Assembly (NCBI GenBank): GCA_964638895.1
Contig: CAZWYY010000013.1
Location: forward strand, 1 to 64,000
DNA from: JAFGGG01 sp964638895
GTDB taxonomy: Bacteria; Spirochaetota; Spirochaetia; SZUA-6; RPPD01
Length of the DNA: 64,000 nucleotides
Reading direction: 5' to 3'
The first letter of the stretch is position 1. Every line of letters begins with the position of its first letter. The notes beneath the pieces were generated by a model, which saw only the letters and a list, made by a program, of their open reading frames with translations, made no database searches and was not told the DNA's origin. A program made the translations under genes and the position numbers. Shown here piece by piece: positions 25,829 through 34,800 of the stretch.

Positions 25829-27559
25829 ATGAGGACCGTGACAAATAAACTGGACAATGGCTATGAGGTGGAGATGGACCCCGGTGCTGAGTTCATTGTG
25901 CATGAGATCTGGGACGATTTGTTTTATGACCGTGATTACCACATCGGACGCGGTGATATAGTCCTGGATATCGGGGCGAATATAGGCATATTTTCGCTTT
26001 TCGCCGCATACCGCGGGGCCCGGGTCTATGCCGTGGAACCGGATGAACATAACTACAATCTATTGTGCTCGAATATTGAAAGGAACGGACTCGGCCGCCG
26101 GATTCATCCCATTTTCTGCGCTGCCGCCAAAAATGACGGTACTATAGCGCTTTACATCCCCCCTGCGGAAAAATTATGCGCGTCCGGCATGATAACAACC
26201 TCGCTTGCCCAGATAGAGAAGCTTACAGGGCATGACACTTCCGGGGTCAGTGTAACCAGGGTGAAATCCGTCTCACTCCCCGGCCTGCTGAGGCAAATAG
26301 CGGAAGCGCACATCTCCCTATTAAAACTGGATACCGAAGGCGCGGAACTGGATATTCTTCTCGGAACGGACGCGGACGATCTGCGATCCGTGGAGTGCAT
26401 AGTCATGGAGACACACTCATCCTATACCGAGCGGGAGCTTTATCACCGGGTGCGCAGGCTGGGATTCGACGTTATCAGTTATGAAAAGCGCACCGGACCT
26501 TTCTTAACCGGCTATCTTTACGCAAAGAAGGCCCGGGCGGGAAGGCCTGCCGGTCGTACCAGGCCCGTCGCCATCCTCACTGTTCCCGGGAGTGTGGATT
26601 CCCCGAACAGTGCCATCGCAGACGCCGGACAGAGTTTTTCAACCGTAAACCCGGATTGCTGCGGTCTCGGTTACCGTTTCAGCGTGGATGGGAAGGAGGA
26701 ACCATTTTCCACCGATCCTGTCCGGCATATACATTTTAAGAAACCGGGACTTCACCGCATTTCAGTTGATATTCTGGAAGGCGGTATTGACAACTGCAGG
26801 CAGAAAAACATGCCGGCCGGTTTCGGCAGCGACCGGGCCGAGAAAACAGTATGGGTTTTCACCGAGCACTACGGACCGTCCCCGCGCGCCCTGGCCCTGC
26901 CCGAACTGGGGAAAAAAAAGGAGTTTACCGTTTCCGCCCAAACAGAGTTTTTCATACCGGCAGAGAACATTCCCAAGCAATGGGATTATGACGCCCTGGG
27001 TATCGGTGTAGGTCTATTGGACACGCCCGAAAACCCGGAAGAACCGCACATCAGCCTGCTACATAACGGGGTGCGGACCAAAATCACCTCAAGTTACCAG
27101 GAGGTCATTATTCCCGCTTTTCCCAGGGGGCGCGATCTTTGTTTTTCTTTCGAAAGCGCGTGCAATTTCCGGGTATGCCTGCATTGGTTTGCCAGAGTCG
27201 GGGCGGAGGCTCCCGTGCTTCCGGTGCTTGATTGCCGTAACAGCCGAGGACAGCTTCTTGGAGAAAAATCATCGGCGCATATCTGCCTGTTCGAAGGTGA
27301 GGGCCGTTTGGTGGTCGCGCGGGAGTTATTGCCGAAAACATGGAATCCGGTCTGTGTAAAGATCTGTTTTTCGGTGCACGAGCGGGATACCACAGGAAAG
27401 GAACTGGAGGGCGAACTGGTGTTCAAGGGGCGTTGTTTCACATTACTGGGTTGGTATAAGGAAATTAACTTCAGCGGGGAGGAGATCCGTAACAAAATGG
27501 AGTATATGGTGCGGGTGCCGTGCGCCCGTGTCTATCAGGTTACCTGGTGGCCCGAATAA
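25829..27559 (+). CDS. FkbM-family methyltransferase with beta-rich C-terminal extension, copy 2
   Basis: A 576-residue protein matching the gene at 7528 in size and layout. The FkbM domain spans about residues 25-230 with VLDIGANIGIFSLFAA, VEPDE and LLKLDTEGAELDIL. The rest is beta-rich, with a PKD-like section (FSVDGKEEP...KPGLHRISVDI) and a second domain ending in YQVTWWPE, the same last four residues as copy 1. It should methylate an oxygen on a sugar or related group; the extension may hold the substrate. A GGGAGG precedes the ATG. It again directly follows a radical SAM/oxidoreductase pair, echoing the arrangement upstream. Confidence 0.88.
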   Translation: MRTVTNKLDNGYEVEMDPGAEFIVHEIWDDLFYDRDYHIGRGDIVLDIGANIGIFSLFAAYRGARVYAVEPDEHNYNLLCSNIERNGLGRRIHPIFCAAAKNDGTIALYIPPAEKLCASGMITTSLAQIEKLTGHDTSGVSVTRVKSVSLPGLLRQIAEAHISLLKLDTEGAELDILLGTDADDLRSVECIVMETHSSYTERELYHRVRRLGFDVISYEKRTGPFLTGYLYAKKARAGRPAGRTRPVAILTVPGSVDSPNSAIADAGQSFSTVNPDCCGLGYRFSVDGKEEPFSTDPVRHIHFKKPGLHRISVDILEGGIDNCRQKNMPAGFGSDRAEKTVWVFTEHYGPSPRALALPELGKKKEFTVSAQTEFFIPAENIPKQWDYDALGIGVGLLDTPENPEEPHISLLHNGVRTKITSSYQEVIIPAFPRGRDLCFSFESACNFRVCLHWFARVGAEAPVLPVLDCRNSRGQLLGEKSSAHICLFEGEGRLVVARELLPKTWNPVCVKICFSVHERDTTGKELEGELVFKGRCFTLLGWYKEINFSGEEIRNKMEYMVRVPCARVYQVTWWPE

Positions 27560-27583
27560 CATGGATGATGATGGGAATATTAC

Positions 27584-28978
27584 ATGAGAATCGTACTGAT
27601 AATCTTGCCCTGCTGGTCGGTCAATACGCCGCCCCTGGGCATATCTTACATTGCCGCTGCCTTAAGAAAGGCGGGGTATGACGTCACCGTATTTGATTTA
27701 AACACAAGGTTATGGAATGAGTTTAAAGCGGATGAGGACGACCTCTGGGAATCACGCAATCACACAAAATGGGAGTTCCATGATGATTTTATCGGATACG
27801 TGTTGCCGCATATTAAACACAGGCTTGATTATCATATAAAAAGAATAATCGACGGCGATTTTGACATTGTCGGATTTTCCGTTTTTATCACCTCCCTTAA
27901 TACGACAAAATATTTTATAGAAGAAATAAAAAAAGAGAAACCGGAAACAAAAATTATTTTCGGCGGTCCGGGGGTGGATATCTATGAAATAAAAAACAGT
28001 CTGAAAAAAGGATTTGTCGACGCCGCGATCGTCGGAGAAGGTGAGGAGGCAATCGTCGGTTTGCTTTCAAGATGGAAAACAGGCGATGATATATTGGGGA
28101 TACCGGGCATTATTGCCAAAAGTAAAACCGGGAGGTTTGTTTTTTCGCAGGGTGCGCTTATTGAAATCCTTGATAATCTGCCCCCACCCGATTTTAGTGA
28201 TTATAGGGACCTGACCTATTCCGACAAAAGGCTTCCGATAATGATGAGCCGCGGATGCATCGGTTCCTGCAGTTTCTGCTCCGAAGTTAAATATTGGAAG
28301 AAATTCCGCAGGCGGTCGGCTTTTCATATCTATGAGGAGATCGAAACGGACGTAAAAAAGTATGGGATATCAAAATTTATTTTTGCCGATTCGCTGATCA
28401 ACGGAGATCATAAAATACTGGAAGAACTGGTGGATTTAATACTGGAAAACGGGTTGGAGATTACCTGGTTGGGAAACGCGAGAATTGACGGAAGATTAAC
28501 CAAAAATTTACTGCAAAAAATGGCTGCCGCCGGATGCGCCTGTTTGATGTATGGATTGGAGAGCGGCTCACCGAAGATCTTGAAATTGATGAAAAAGGGA
28601 ATCAGACTCGAAGAAGCCCGGCGGGTTATCAGGGATACCTGTAATGCGGGAATTGAGGTGCAGATAAACATGATCGTCGGGTTCCCGGGTGAAACGGAGG
28701 AGGATTTTTGCAGCAGCCTTGATTTTCTGTTTAAAAATCAGGTCTTCATTAATGTAGTGAATACCGGTGTTCCCTTAGGAATCGGCCCCAACATGGAACT
28801 ATACGAACATCCCGAGAAATACGGGATAATGACCAATAAATACGGGAAAGTATTTTATGATGAGAATGATTCATGGATGACTATCGACAAAAAAAATACG
28901 TATCCTGTGCGCTATAAGCGGTTATTACGCATGCGAGAATTTTTAGCGTATAATCATATAGACTATAATCCAAGGTAA
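27584..28978 (+). CDS. B12-binding-domain radical SAM protein (class B type)
   Basis: A 464-residue protein. Residues 1-165 form the cobalamin-binding-type domain: TPPLGISYIAAALRKAGYDV, then DFDIVGFSVFITSL and IIFGGPGVD..., then VGEGEEA. The radical SAM motif is SRGCIGSCSFC (C225, C229, C232), followed by YGLESGSPKILKLMKKG and MIVGFPGETEED, all typical of this family. Such enzymes use methylcobalamin to methylate carbon or phosphorus, or catalyse rearrangements. The gene is visibly AT-richer than those before it. It starts 24 bases after the FkbM gene. Substrate unknown. Confidence 0.92.
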   Translation: MRIVLIILPCWSVNTPPLGISYIAAALRKAGYDVTVFDLNTRLWNEFKADEDDLWESRNHTKWEFHDDFIGYVLPHIKHRLDYHIKRIIDGDFDIVGFSVFITSLNTTKYFIEEIKKEKPETKIIFGGPGVDIYEIKNSLKKGFVDAAIVGEGEEAIVGLLSRWKTGDDILGIPGIIAKSKTGRFVFSQGALIEILDNLPPPDFSDYRDLTYSDKRLPIMMSRGCIGSCSFCSEVKYWKKFRRRSAFHIYEEIETDVKKYGISKFIFADSLINGDHKILEELVDLILENGLEITWLGNARIDGRLTKNLLQKMAAAGCACLMYGLESGSPKILKLMKKGIRLEEARRVIRDTCNAGIEVQINMIVGFPGETEEDFCSSLDFLFKNQVFINVVNTGVPLGIGPNMELYEHPEKYGIMTNKYGKVFYDENDSWMTIDKKNTYPVRYKRLLRMREFLAYNHIDYNPR

Positions 28979-28998
28979 AAAACCGGCGGATCCTCGCA

Positions 28999-30243
28999 AT
29001 GATCCGCACAATGAACAAAAAAAGGCTTTCAATTCAGAAGAGAAGTATTCACATGGTAAAAGAACAGCCCGTATTCGTGATTCGTAATAAAATCCATACG
29101 TTTATCAGGCGGTTGGATTTTAAGGTGTATGTTCAGTATAAGGTATGCGGACGGGAAAAACAAAAACTCATGGCTGTGGGAACCGTTAACGGCGGGGACC
29201 TTGAGACTCTGCGGATAAACCTTTGTGCCTTTGGTTTCAAACTTACTATTATAGACACACCGCATTACCGGGGTCTTTACGGTCAGGCCCCTTCAGGGAT
29301 ATACGGGCTGTTTTTATCACCCAAGCGGGAAATCATCTCATTGAACCAGGATATCCTGAATCAAACCCTGCTTGAACAGCCCATATTCGAGCTGAATCGA
29401 TTCGGTAAGGAGCACGGGATTGAGGACCTGGTGTTTCTGGAATATGAAGCCTGCCTTTCACTCTGGGCATGCCTGGATCGGGTATTTGCCGAACTGCTTG
29501 GAATCTCCTATCCTGAATTGCTTTTTACAAAATATAAAAACAGCCATAACCAATATATCAGAAACTACCTGAAACTTAAACGGAATGCGGAAATCTTTCA
29601 TTATGATCCGGAATATGCCGGTAACAACATTGCCTTGTTTAGTTGGATATATTGCCTGGAAGTAAAAATAACCGAGGAACTGGTAAGAGGTGAAACGGTT
29701 TCCCTTCATGACACGGGCACAAGCCTGGCCCATTTTCCCCTGCTTTTAAGCGGATTATCCTGCGCTCAACTCTTTGGCTTGAAGATTGGCGCGATTTCAG
29801 CCTCGGACAAAGTCTGGACCGGGCAGGGGTATATAGAGAGAATACTCCGGGAGAATCCGCATTACAGAAAAATCGATTTCGTACGGGCCGATTTGACCAA
29901 AGACATGGAGCTGTTACCTGAATCCGATGTAATCATTTTAAATGATGTTTTGGAGCACCTGCCGGATGACCGCACCGCATTCGCGGTCTTACACGGGCTT
30001 TGGAACAAGGCCGGCAGACTACTGATTGCCCACGTGCCGTTGGAATCCGAACCGAACGCGGCCTGGGATCACCATATTTCGTTTACCCCCGAGAAGATCC
30101 GTGATTGGTCGCGTTCATTGCCGGGGGGGTGTGTGCGTTCCGACACCTATTCCGCCGGCGACATAAGCCTGACCGCTTTGGGTTTTTTCATCATAACAAA
30201 AAACAACTTATCATCATCAGCAGGACAGCGGCACCGGCACTGA
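28999..30243 (+). CDS. Methyltransferase-like protein, last gene of the cluster
   Basis: A 414-residue protein whose C-terminal part (about 225-400) resembles a class I SAM-dependent methyltransferase: LHDTGTSLAHFPLLLSG, then VIILNDVLEHLPDDRTAF (the DVLEH strand typical of type 11/12 methyltransferases), then HHISFTPEKIRDW. The glycine-rich SAM loop is not canonical, so activity is uncertain. The N-terminal 220 residues match nothing I recognise. No good ribosome binding site precedes the ATG; a second ATG lies four codons in. A 213-base gap follows, so this gene probably ends the operon. Confidence 0.65.
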   Translation: MIRTMNKKRLSIQKRSIHMVKEQPVFVIRNKIHTFIRRLDFKVYVQYKVCGREKQKLMAVGTVNGGDLETLRINLCAFGFKLTIIDTPHYRGLYGQAPSGIYGLFLSPKREIISLNQDILNQTLLEQPIFELNRFGKEHGIEDLVFLEYEACLSLWACLDRVFAELLGISYPELLFTKYKNSHNQYIRNYLKLKRNAEIFHYDPEYAGNNIALFSWIYCLEVKITEELVRGETVSLHDTGTSLAHFPLLLSGLSCAQLFGLKIGAISASDKVWTGQGYIERILRENPHYRKIDFVRADLTKDMELLPESDVIILNDVLEHLPDDRTAFAVLHGLWNKAGRLLIAHVPLESEPNAAWDHHISFTPEKIRDWSRSLPGGCVRSDTYSAGDISLTALGFFIITKNNLSSSAGQRHRH

Positions 30244-30251
30244 TCCCGCCC

Positions 30252-30289
30252 CGCCTTGATCTGTCCGGGTAAGGCGTACCGCATTTTTC
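30252..30289 (+). terminator. Weak hairpin at the end of the radical SAM cluster
   Basis: CGCCTT at 30252-30257 pairs with AAGGCG at 30271-30276 across a 13-base loop, and a run of five T lies at 30284-30288. The T-run is separated from the stem by seven bases and the stem is short, so this is only a possible terminator. The rest of the gap to 30456 contains a 12-base palindrome (30388-30399) and no gene that I can see. Confidence 0.3.
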
Positions 30290-30387
30290 TCCTCCCACCG
30301 CTTATGAGGCGAATATGCCGGGCCGCGTACGATGCTTTCGGCCTTCCGCGCCTTCCCGCACAGACAATCCCCCTCTTCCCCGAATTA

Positions 30388-30399
30388 ATACTTAAGTAT
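30388..30399. promoter_or_regulatory. 12-base perfect palindrome upstream of lipoprotein gene
   Basis: ATACTTAAGTAT is a perfect inverted repeat located 58 bases before the lipoprotein ATG. It could be an operator, but no clear promoter elements were found with it, and a single AT-rich palindrome of this size can occur by chance. Confidence 0.25.
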
Positions 30400-30456
30400 G
30401 ATGGTAAAACACTCCCGGTATGCTAAACTTGTAAACGTAACCATGGGGGTGCGTCG

Positions 30457-31110
30457 ATGAAACAAAAAAGCAAAATAGTTCCCTGTCTCCTCCTTTTACC
30501 GGTATTCGTTATGTCAGCGGCGTGTGTGAGTATAAAAAGTGAGGTCTGGGTGGAGGAAAACGGCGACGGCAGGGTGGAAATGCAGTACCGCATGCCGGTG
30601 AAGCTGATCGAGTGGCTTAAGCAATCAGATTATGGCGGGCAGGTGATTCTTGTCAATGGGATTGAGATTCCCGAAGGGCTGTCCGAACCATACATGCGCG
30701 GGGAAATTTCCGATGAACAGGACTTGCGCCTGTCCGCGTATAAGGTGACCCAGGACGGAAACGATATCTTCGTCTCTTTTACAATTGAGTTCATGCAGGC
30801 CGATGATCTGTCCCGCATTTCATTTATTCCGCCCATATCCATAGACCCCGGAGATGGAACCATGGAGTTCAGTCAGTCCGTATGCATGCAGGCGGATCTG
30901 GACACTTCGAACAGTGAGGCGGTCAGGGTGTATAAGGACTACAAAAACACGTTTATTGTGCACGCACCGCGGCCGATCACGGCGCATAACATGGGCCGGT
31001 TGGAAGAGGACGGACGCACTCTGGTTTTTGAATACGAACTATTGTCCTGTCCGGAATGTGAGAAGGCCATGCAGGACGGGGGGGATGGGCAGTTGACGGC
31101 ATCATGGTAG
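30457..31110 (+). CDS. Predicted lipoprotein of unknown function
   Basis: A 217-residue protein with a lipoprotein signal: a positively charged start (MKQKSK), a hydrophobic stretch and a lipobox-like MSAAC, giving Cys23 as the likely lipidated residue. The mature part is mostly beta-strand by pattern and begins with SIKSEVWVEENGDGRVEMQY, which resembles the start of LppM/DUF3153-type surface proteins, but the match is not strong enough for a name. Four further cysteines, two in CPEC near the end, could form disulfides or bind metal. It stands alone after the radical SAM cluster and converges with the minus-strand gene ending at 31120. Confidence 0.8.
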   Translation: MKQKSKIVPCLLLLPVFVMSAACVSIKSEVWVEENGDGRVEMQYRMPVKLIEWLKQSDYGGQVILVNGIEIPEGLSEPYMRGEISDEQDLRLSAYKVTQDGNDIFVSFTIEFMQADDLSRISFIPPISIDPGDGTMEFSQSVCMQADLDTSNSEAVRVYKDYKNTFIVHAPRPITAHNMGRLEEDGRTLVFEYELLSCPECEKAMQDGGDGQLTASW

Positions 31111-31119
31111 GCGGATGAA

Positions 31120-31809
31120 TCAGGCAAACAAATCCACCCGGCTTCCGGGGTCGGATATTTTGACGGTTCGGGTAGTGCCGCCCGCGATGTACGGCTGGCC
31201 GGTCCTGGGGTCATACCGTACCCTATAGGAAACGGTCACCAGGATGCGTTCACCCTTGAGTGCGGCCTCGCTCACTCTTCTGCCCACGTGTTCCGCTTCA
31301 TGGGCGGGAACGGCCAGAAAGGACTGGGGGCCGGTCAGGGTGGAGGGATAGGTGAACGACACGCCGGCATCATTGGAAACATCCTTATAAGTGTGCTTCA
31401 CCTGTTCCGGCGTTTGTAAGGCAGGCTGCGGGGCCGGTTTTTCAGGCGGATTTGCCTCTGCTGCCCCAAGCGGAGGCATACGGCTTTTTTCGGATGGCGG
31501 GCCGGGTGGTGTGGCGCCGGACTGCAGAGGCGGTGCGCCGGTTTCTTTTCCCGGGCTGAGGATCCGAACCGCCTTCTGCGCGAAATTCTCAGCCGCGGCT
31601 GTATTCCCGTTTTTCAGCGCGGTCTGGGCCATGAACATAAGATTCAATACCCTGGGATCAACAGCGCCGAATGTTGACCTAAAAAGTAATGCCCTGGCCT
31701 TACGCAGGGTCTCGCCCGCCTGACCCGGGGAGACCCGGGGACGAGCCGGTAAAATCGCTGACATGTTGGTATAATACCCGGCCGCACCTGTTACGAACGC
31801 ACTTCTCAT
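31120..31809 (-). CDS. SprA-like putative metalloprotease
   Basis: A protein of 229 residues from this ATG; a GTG 21 bases further upstream is also possible and neither has a clear ribosome binding site. The N-terminal half is helical then proline-rich and low in complexity (residues about 85-135). The C-terminal half has VSFTYPSTLTGPQSFLAVPAHEAEHVG, where HEAEH fits the HExxH zinc-metalloprotease pattern, followed by SYRVRYDPRTGQPYIAGGTTRTV, like the GxPYVSGGxT end of SprA-related proteins. That family is predicted, not proven, to be proteolytic. It lies on the same strand as, and 42 bases downstream of, the large sensor kinase gene, so the two may be cotranscribed. Confidence 0.75.
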   Translation of the reverse strand: MRSAFVTGAAGYYTNMSAILPARPRVSPGQAGETLRKARALLFRSTFGAVDPRVLNLMFMAQTALKNGNTAAAENFAQKAVRILSPGKETGAPPLQSGATPPGPPSEKSRMPPLGAAEANPPEKPAPQPALQTPEQVKHTYKDVSNDAGVSFTYPSTLTGPQSFLAVPAHEAEHVGRRVSEAALKGERILVTVSYRVRYDPRTGQPYIAGGTTRTVKISDPGSRVDLFA

Positions 31810-31826
31810 ACTATTAATAATACTAT
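31808..31826. repeat. Pair of 7-base direct repeats before the SprA-like gene
   Basis: ATACTAT occurs at 31808-31814 and again at 31820-31826, a 12-base period. On the minus strand this reads ATAGTAT-TATTA-ATAGTAT just ahead of the preferred start codon. It may be a regulatory site or promoter -10 region; it overlaps the coding sequence if the upstream GTG is the true start. Confidence 0.3.
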
Positions 31827-31851
31827 ACACGTTACGGATTTGAAAAATGAA

Positions 31852-34800
31852 TTATTCCATTTCCTGAAGTTCCGTAAAACCAACTGTTTTATTTTTTCCG
31901 GTTTTTTTGGCATGGCTCATTGCACGTTGTGCCATTTCCAAAAGCAGGTTTTTAATATCCTGTTTTATTTTTTGAATACCACGCCAATCCGTACTTTCCT
32001 CAAGGTTCATTTCAAAGACGGCCTTAAGATCTTCTATGTTAAGCTTCGAGCAAATATAGCCGCCGTTGTCTATCAATGATGAAATTCCCAGGCTGGCACT
32101 CAAGGTGATTTTTTTTCCTCTTGCGGTGATTTGTGTGCTTTCAATGGTATGCCGAAGCTTTTCAGCATATGAATGCGCCTGTTCGAGTGTGGTCTCGGGC
32201 AGTATGATCAAAAACTCCTGTGCGTTGTAGCGCCCGGCCCGGTAGTATCCCCGAAGCGAATCCTTGATTATTCTTCCTGCGTCGGCAAGAATCGCGTCAC
32301 CGGAACGGTATCCGAACTCCTTGTTTAAAGCGGTAAAATCATCAAGATCAAACAGGATTACCGAAAGGTGCCGGTATACGCGCAGCATAAGCAGGTCTTC
32401 CAGTGAAACCATGATTGTGGTCCTGTTGGCAAGCCCGGTCAGGCTGTCGAGGGGTGCCTGGTTAAGCAGCTGCAGGTACTCCATATGCCTCCGCATATGG
32501 ATATCGACACTTACCAGGAACTCCTTTTCGTCAATCGGTTTGGTGAGAAAGGTCAGCACGCCTTTTTCCTTTCGTTCCTGGATGATGCGTTTGTCGGTCA
32601 TCACGGTCAGGAAAAGCACGGGTGTCTGTTTTAAATACGGATTTGAGGCGATTATATCTTGCATTTCATCCCCGCGCATCTTGGGCATATTATAATCCGA
32701 GATGATCAGGTCGACGCCGTATTTATACACGGCATCGATCGCGTCCCTGCCGTTGGTGGCGGTGATAAAATTCATATACCCGGCCTTTTCCAGATACTCC
32801 TTGACAATGGCCCGGATGGGCTCGTCGTCATCCACGATGAGGATTACCCCTTTTTTGGGATCATACTCGTTTTCCCTGTTTCGCTCGGGGAAAAAGGTCT
32901 GAATCTCCTCTTTTTGCAGGCTGTCCTTGATATTTGATTTGATAATTTTTTTCAATTGAGAACGCTTTGAGAGATCCGACGGTTCATTTGCGTTTTGGCT
33001 GTCAATACTCAAATCATAAAAGGCCTCCGTACCTTTTTTAAACTCCAGAATAAAACAGGCTCCCTTTCCGGGGCCCTCGGACTCGGCCCGGATTGAACCC
33101 CGTAGGTAGCGGGTAAGCTCTTTCGCGAAGGCCAGCCCGATACCCGTGCCCGCGTACCTGTTATTGTGATGTTCATCCAACTGCTCGAACCTGCCGAAGA
33201 TTATTTCAAGCTTATCCCGGGGAATTCCTATGCCATTGTCGCGGACCCTGATTTCCACCGTAGTTGCTTTATTGAGTAATGAGATGGTGATTATCCCTTT
33301 GCGCGGGTCAACAAACTTCAGTGCATTGGATACCAGGTTATGCAGAATCTCTTCCAGTTTATCCACATCGGTATAAAAATCTTCTATTTCATGTTCGGGC
33401 AGGCGACTTTGAATGGTTACCCCGGACGAGGCCGTGGCCGATTTATAGAAATTGATTATATTTTCAATATAGGCCTTGAGTCCTAGCTTTTGAATCCGTA
33501 GTTTGATGCCCAGGGCGTCCATCTTTGCCAGGTCCAACAGCCTGTCTATGGTTTGTTTAAGTTTCACGGACGCTTCATAGATGATATTATACCGGTCTAT
33601 GACCTCATTAAAATGCTCCTTAGTATCGGACATAAGGCCGAGCCGGGCGGAGTTGAGAATTACCGTCAGGTGGGACCGAAAATCGTGCGTAATATTGGCT
33701 ATAAAATCGTTTTTTAAGCGGTCCAGGTCGGACAGCTTTTTATCTTTTTCTATAATCTCCTGCATCATCATGGAAGCCTTAAGTGAGCTTCTAATCAGCT
33801 CACTTAAGGCCAGGCTGGATATCTCCTCCAGTGGGTTAAACTCCAGGCCCACAAAACCCATCTGTTCCTGCCTGAAGATAAGGGGCTGGAAGATGATATT
33901 GTAGCGGCGCTTCAGTTTTACAACTTCTTTAGGGAGTAAATGCCTGGCCGTGTACATATACCCTGTTTTCCCCAAGGGAATCCGGCCGTTTTCATTATAG
34001 GCAAGCAATAGACAAGCTATTTTATAAATTTTTTCCGCGGCCGTATGCACCGAAAGATAACAGCTTTTTATCCCGATCCGGGGAAGCTCAACGGCAAGGT
34101 TATCCATGAGTGTGGGTACATCAAAAGACCCGATAAAGGTATCGATTACATACTGCAGGGTTTTGGTGGTGTCAGCAAGCCTCAGTCTCTTGTCGGATTC
34201 GAAGTGTTTGGCCATATCTTTGATCATAATCCTGGCCTGGTGCAGCATGTTTTCGGCTTTTATCAGTTGATCGGGGTTGGTGCGGAGATAAGGCAGCATG
34301 ATTTTCCGCAGACTCGAGATAGTATTTCCCCAGACCATATCATCCATACCCGCGGGCCAGGATCTGTGCAAAGCCTTATCGAGTCTGGGCAGGAATATAT
34401 TCGATTGTGTATCGATACTTAATTCAGTCTGAAAAGCGTCGATCACATCCTCAACAAACGGGGTGATGAAATTTTGGGATATGGGCCCATTATGTTCGTT
34501 CAGTTCATGCAGCAAAGAGGTTTTAATGCTGTCAAAACCGGGCTTAGAGGCGTTTTTGGGCGTGTCCTTCCCGGACGGGGCCACCCTCCCCGTTTCGTGC
34601 GAAAGGCAACCGCATGAGCGCCTGATTATTACCTTGGTCTTGAACAGTTCCAAATCAGGCACCGGCTCTCCCCTTATTTTTTGCAGCAGGATCTCGGCGG
34701 CACGTTTGGACATTTCAAAGGTCGGCTGACGCACCGTGGTGAGCGGCAGAAAAAGGTGGCGGGCGCTCCGGATATCATCAAAACCGGTAACGGCCACCTG

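Noticed and set aside
1..30243. A RiPP precursor peptide gene for the radical SAM enzymes
   Set aside because: Every gap in the cluster is under 70 bases except the one after the last gene, and none contains a small gene with a ribosome binding site and a leader-core peptide. A precursor could lie left of the window.
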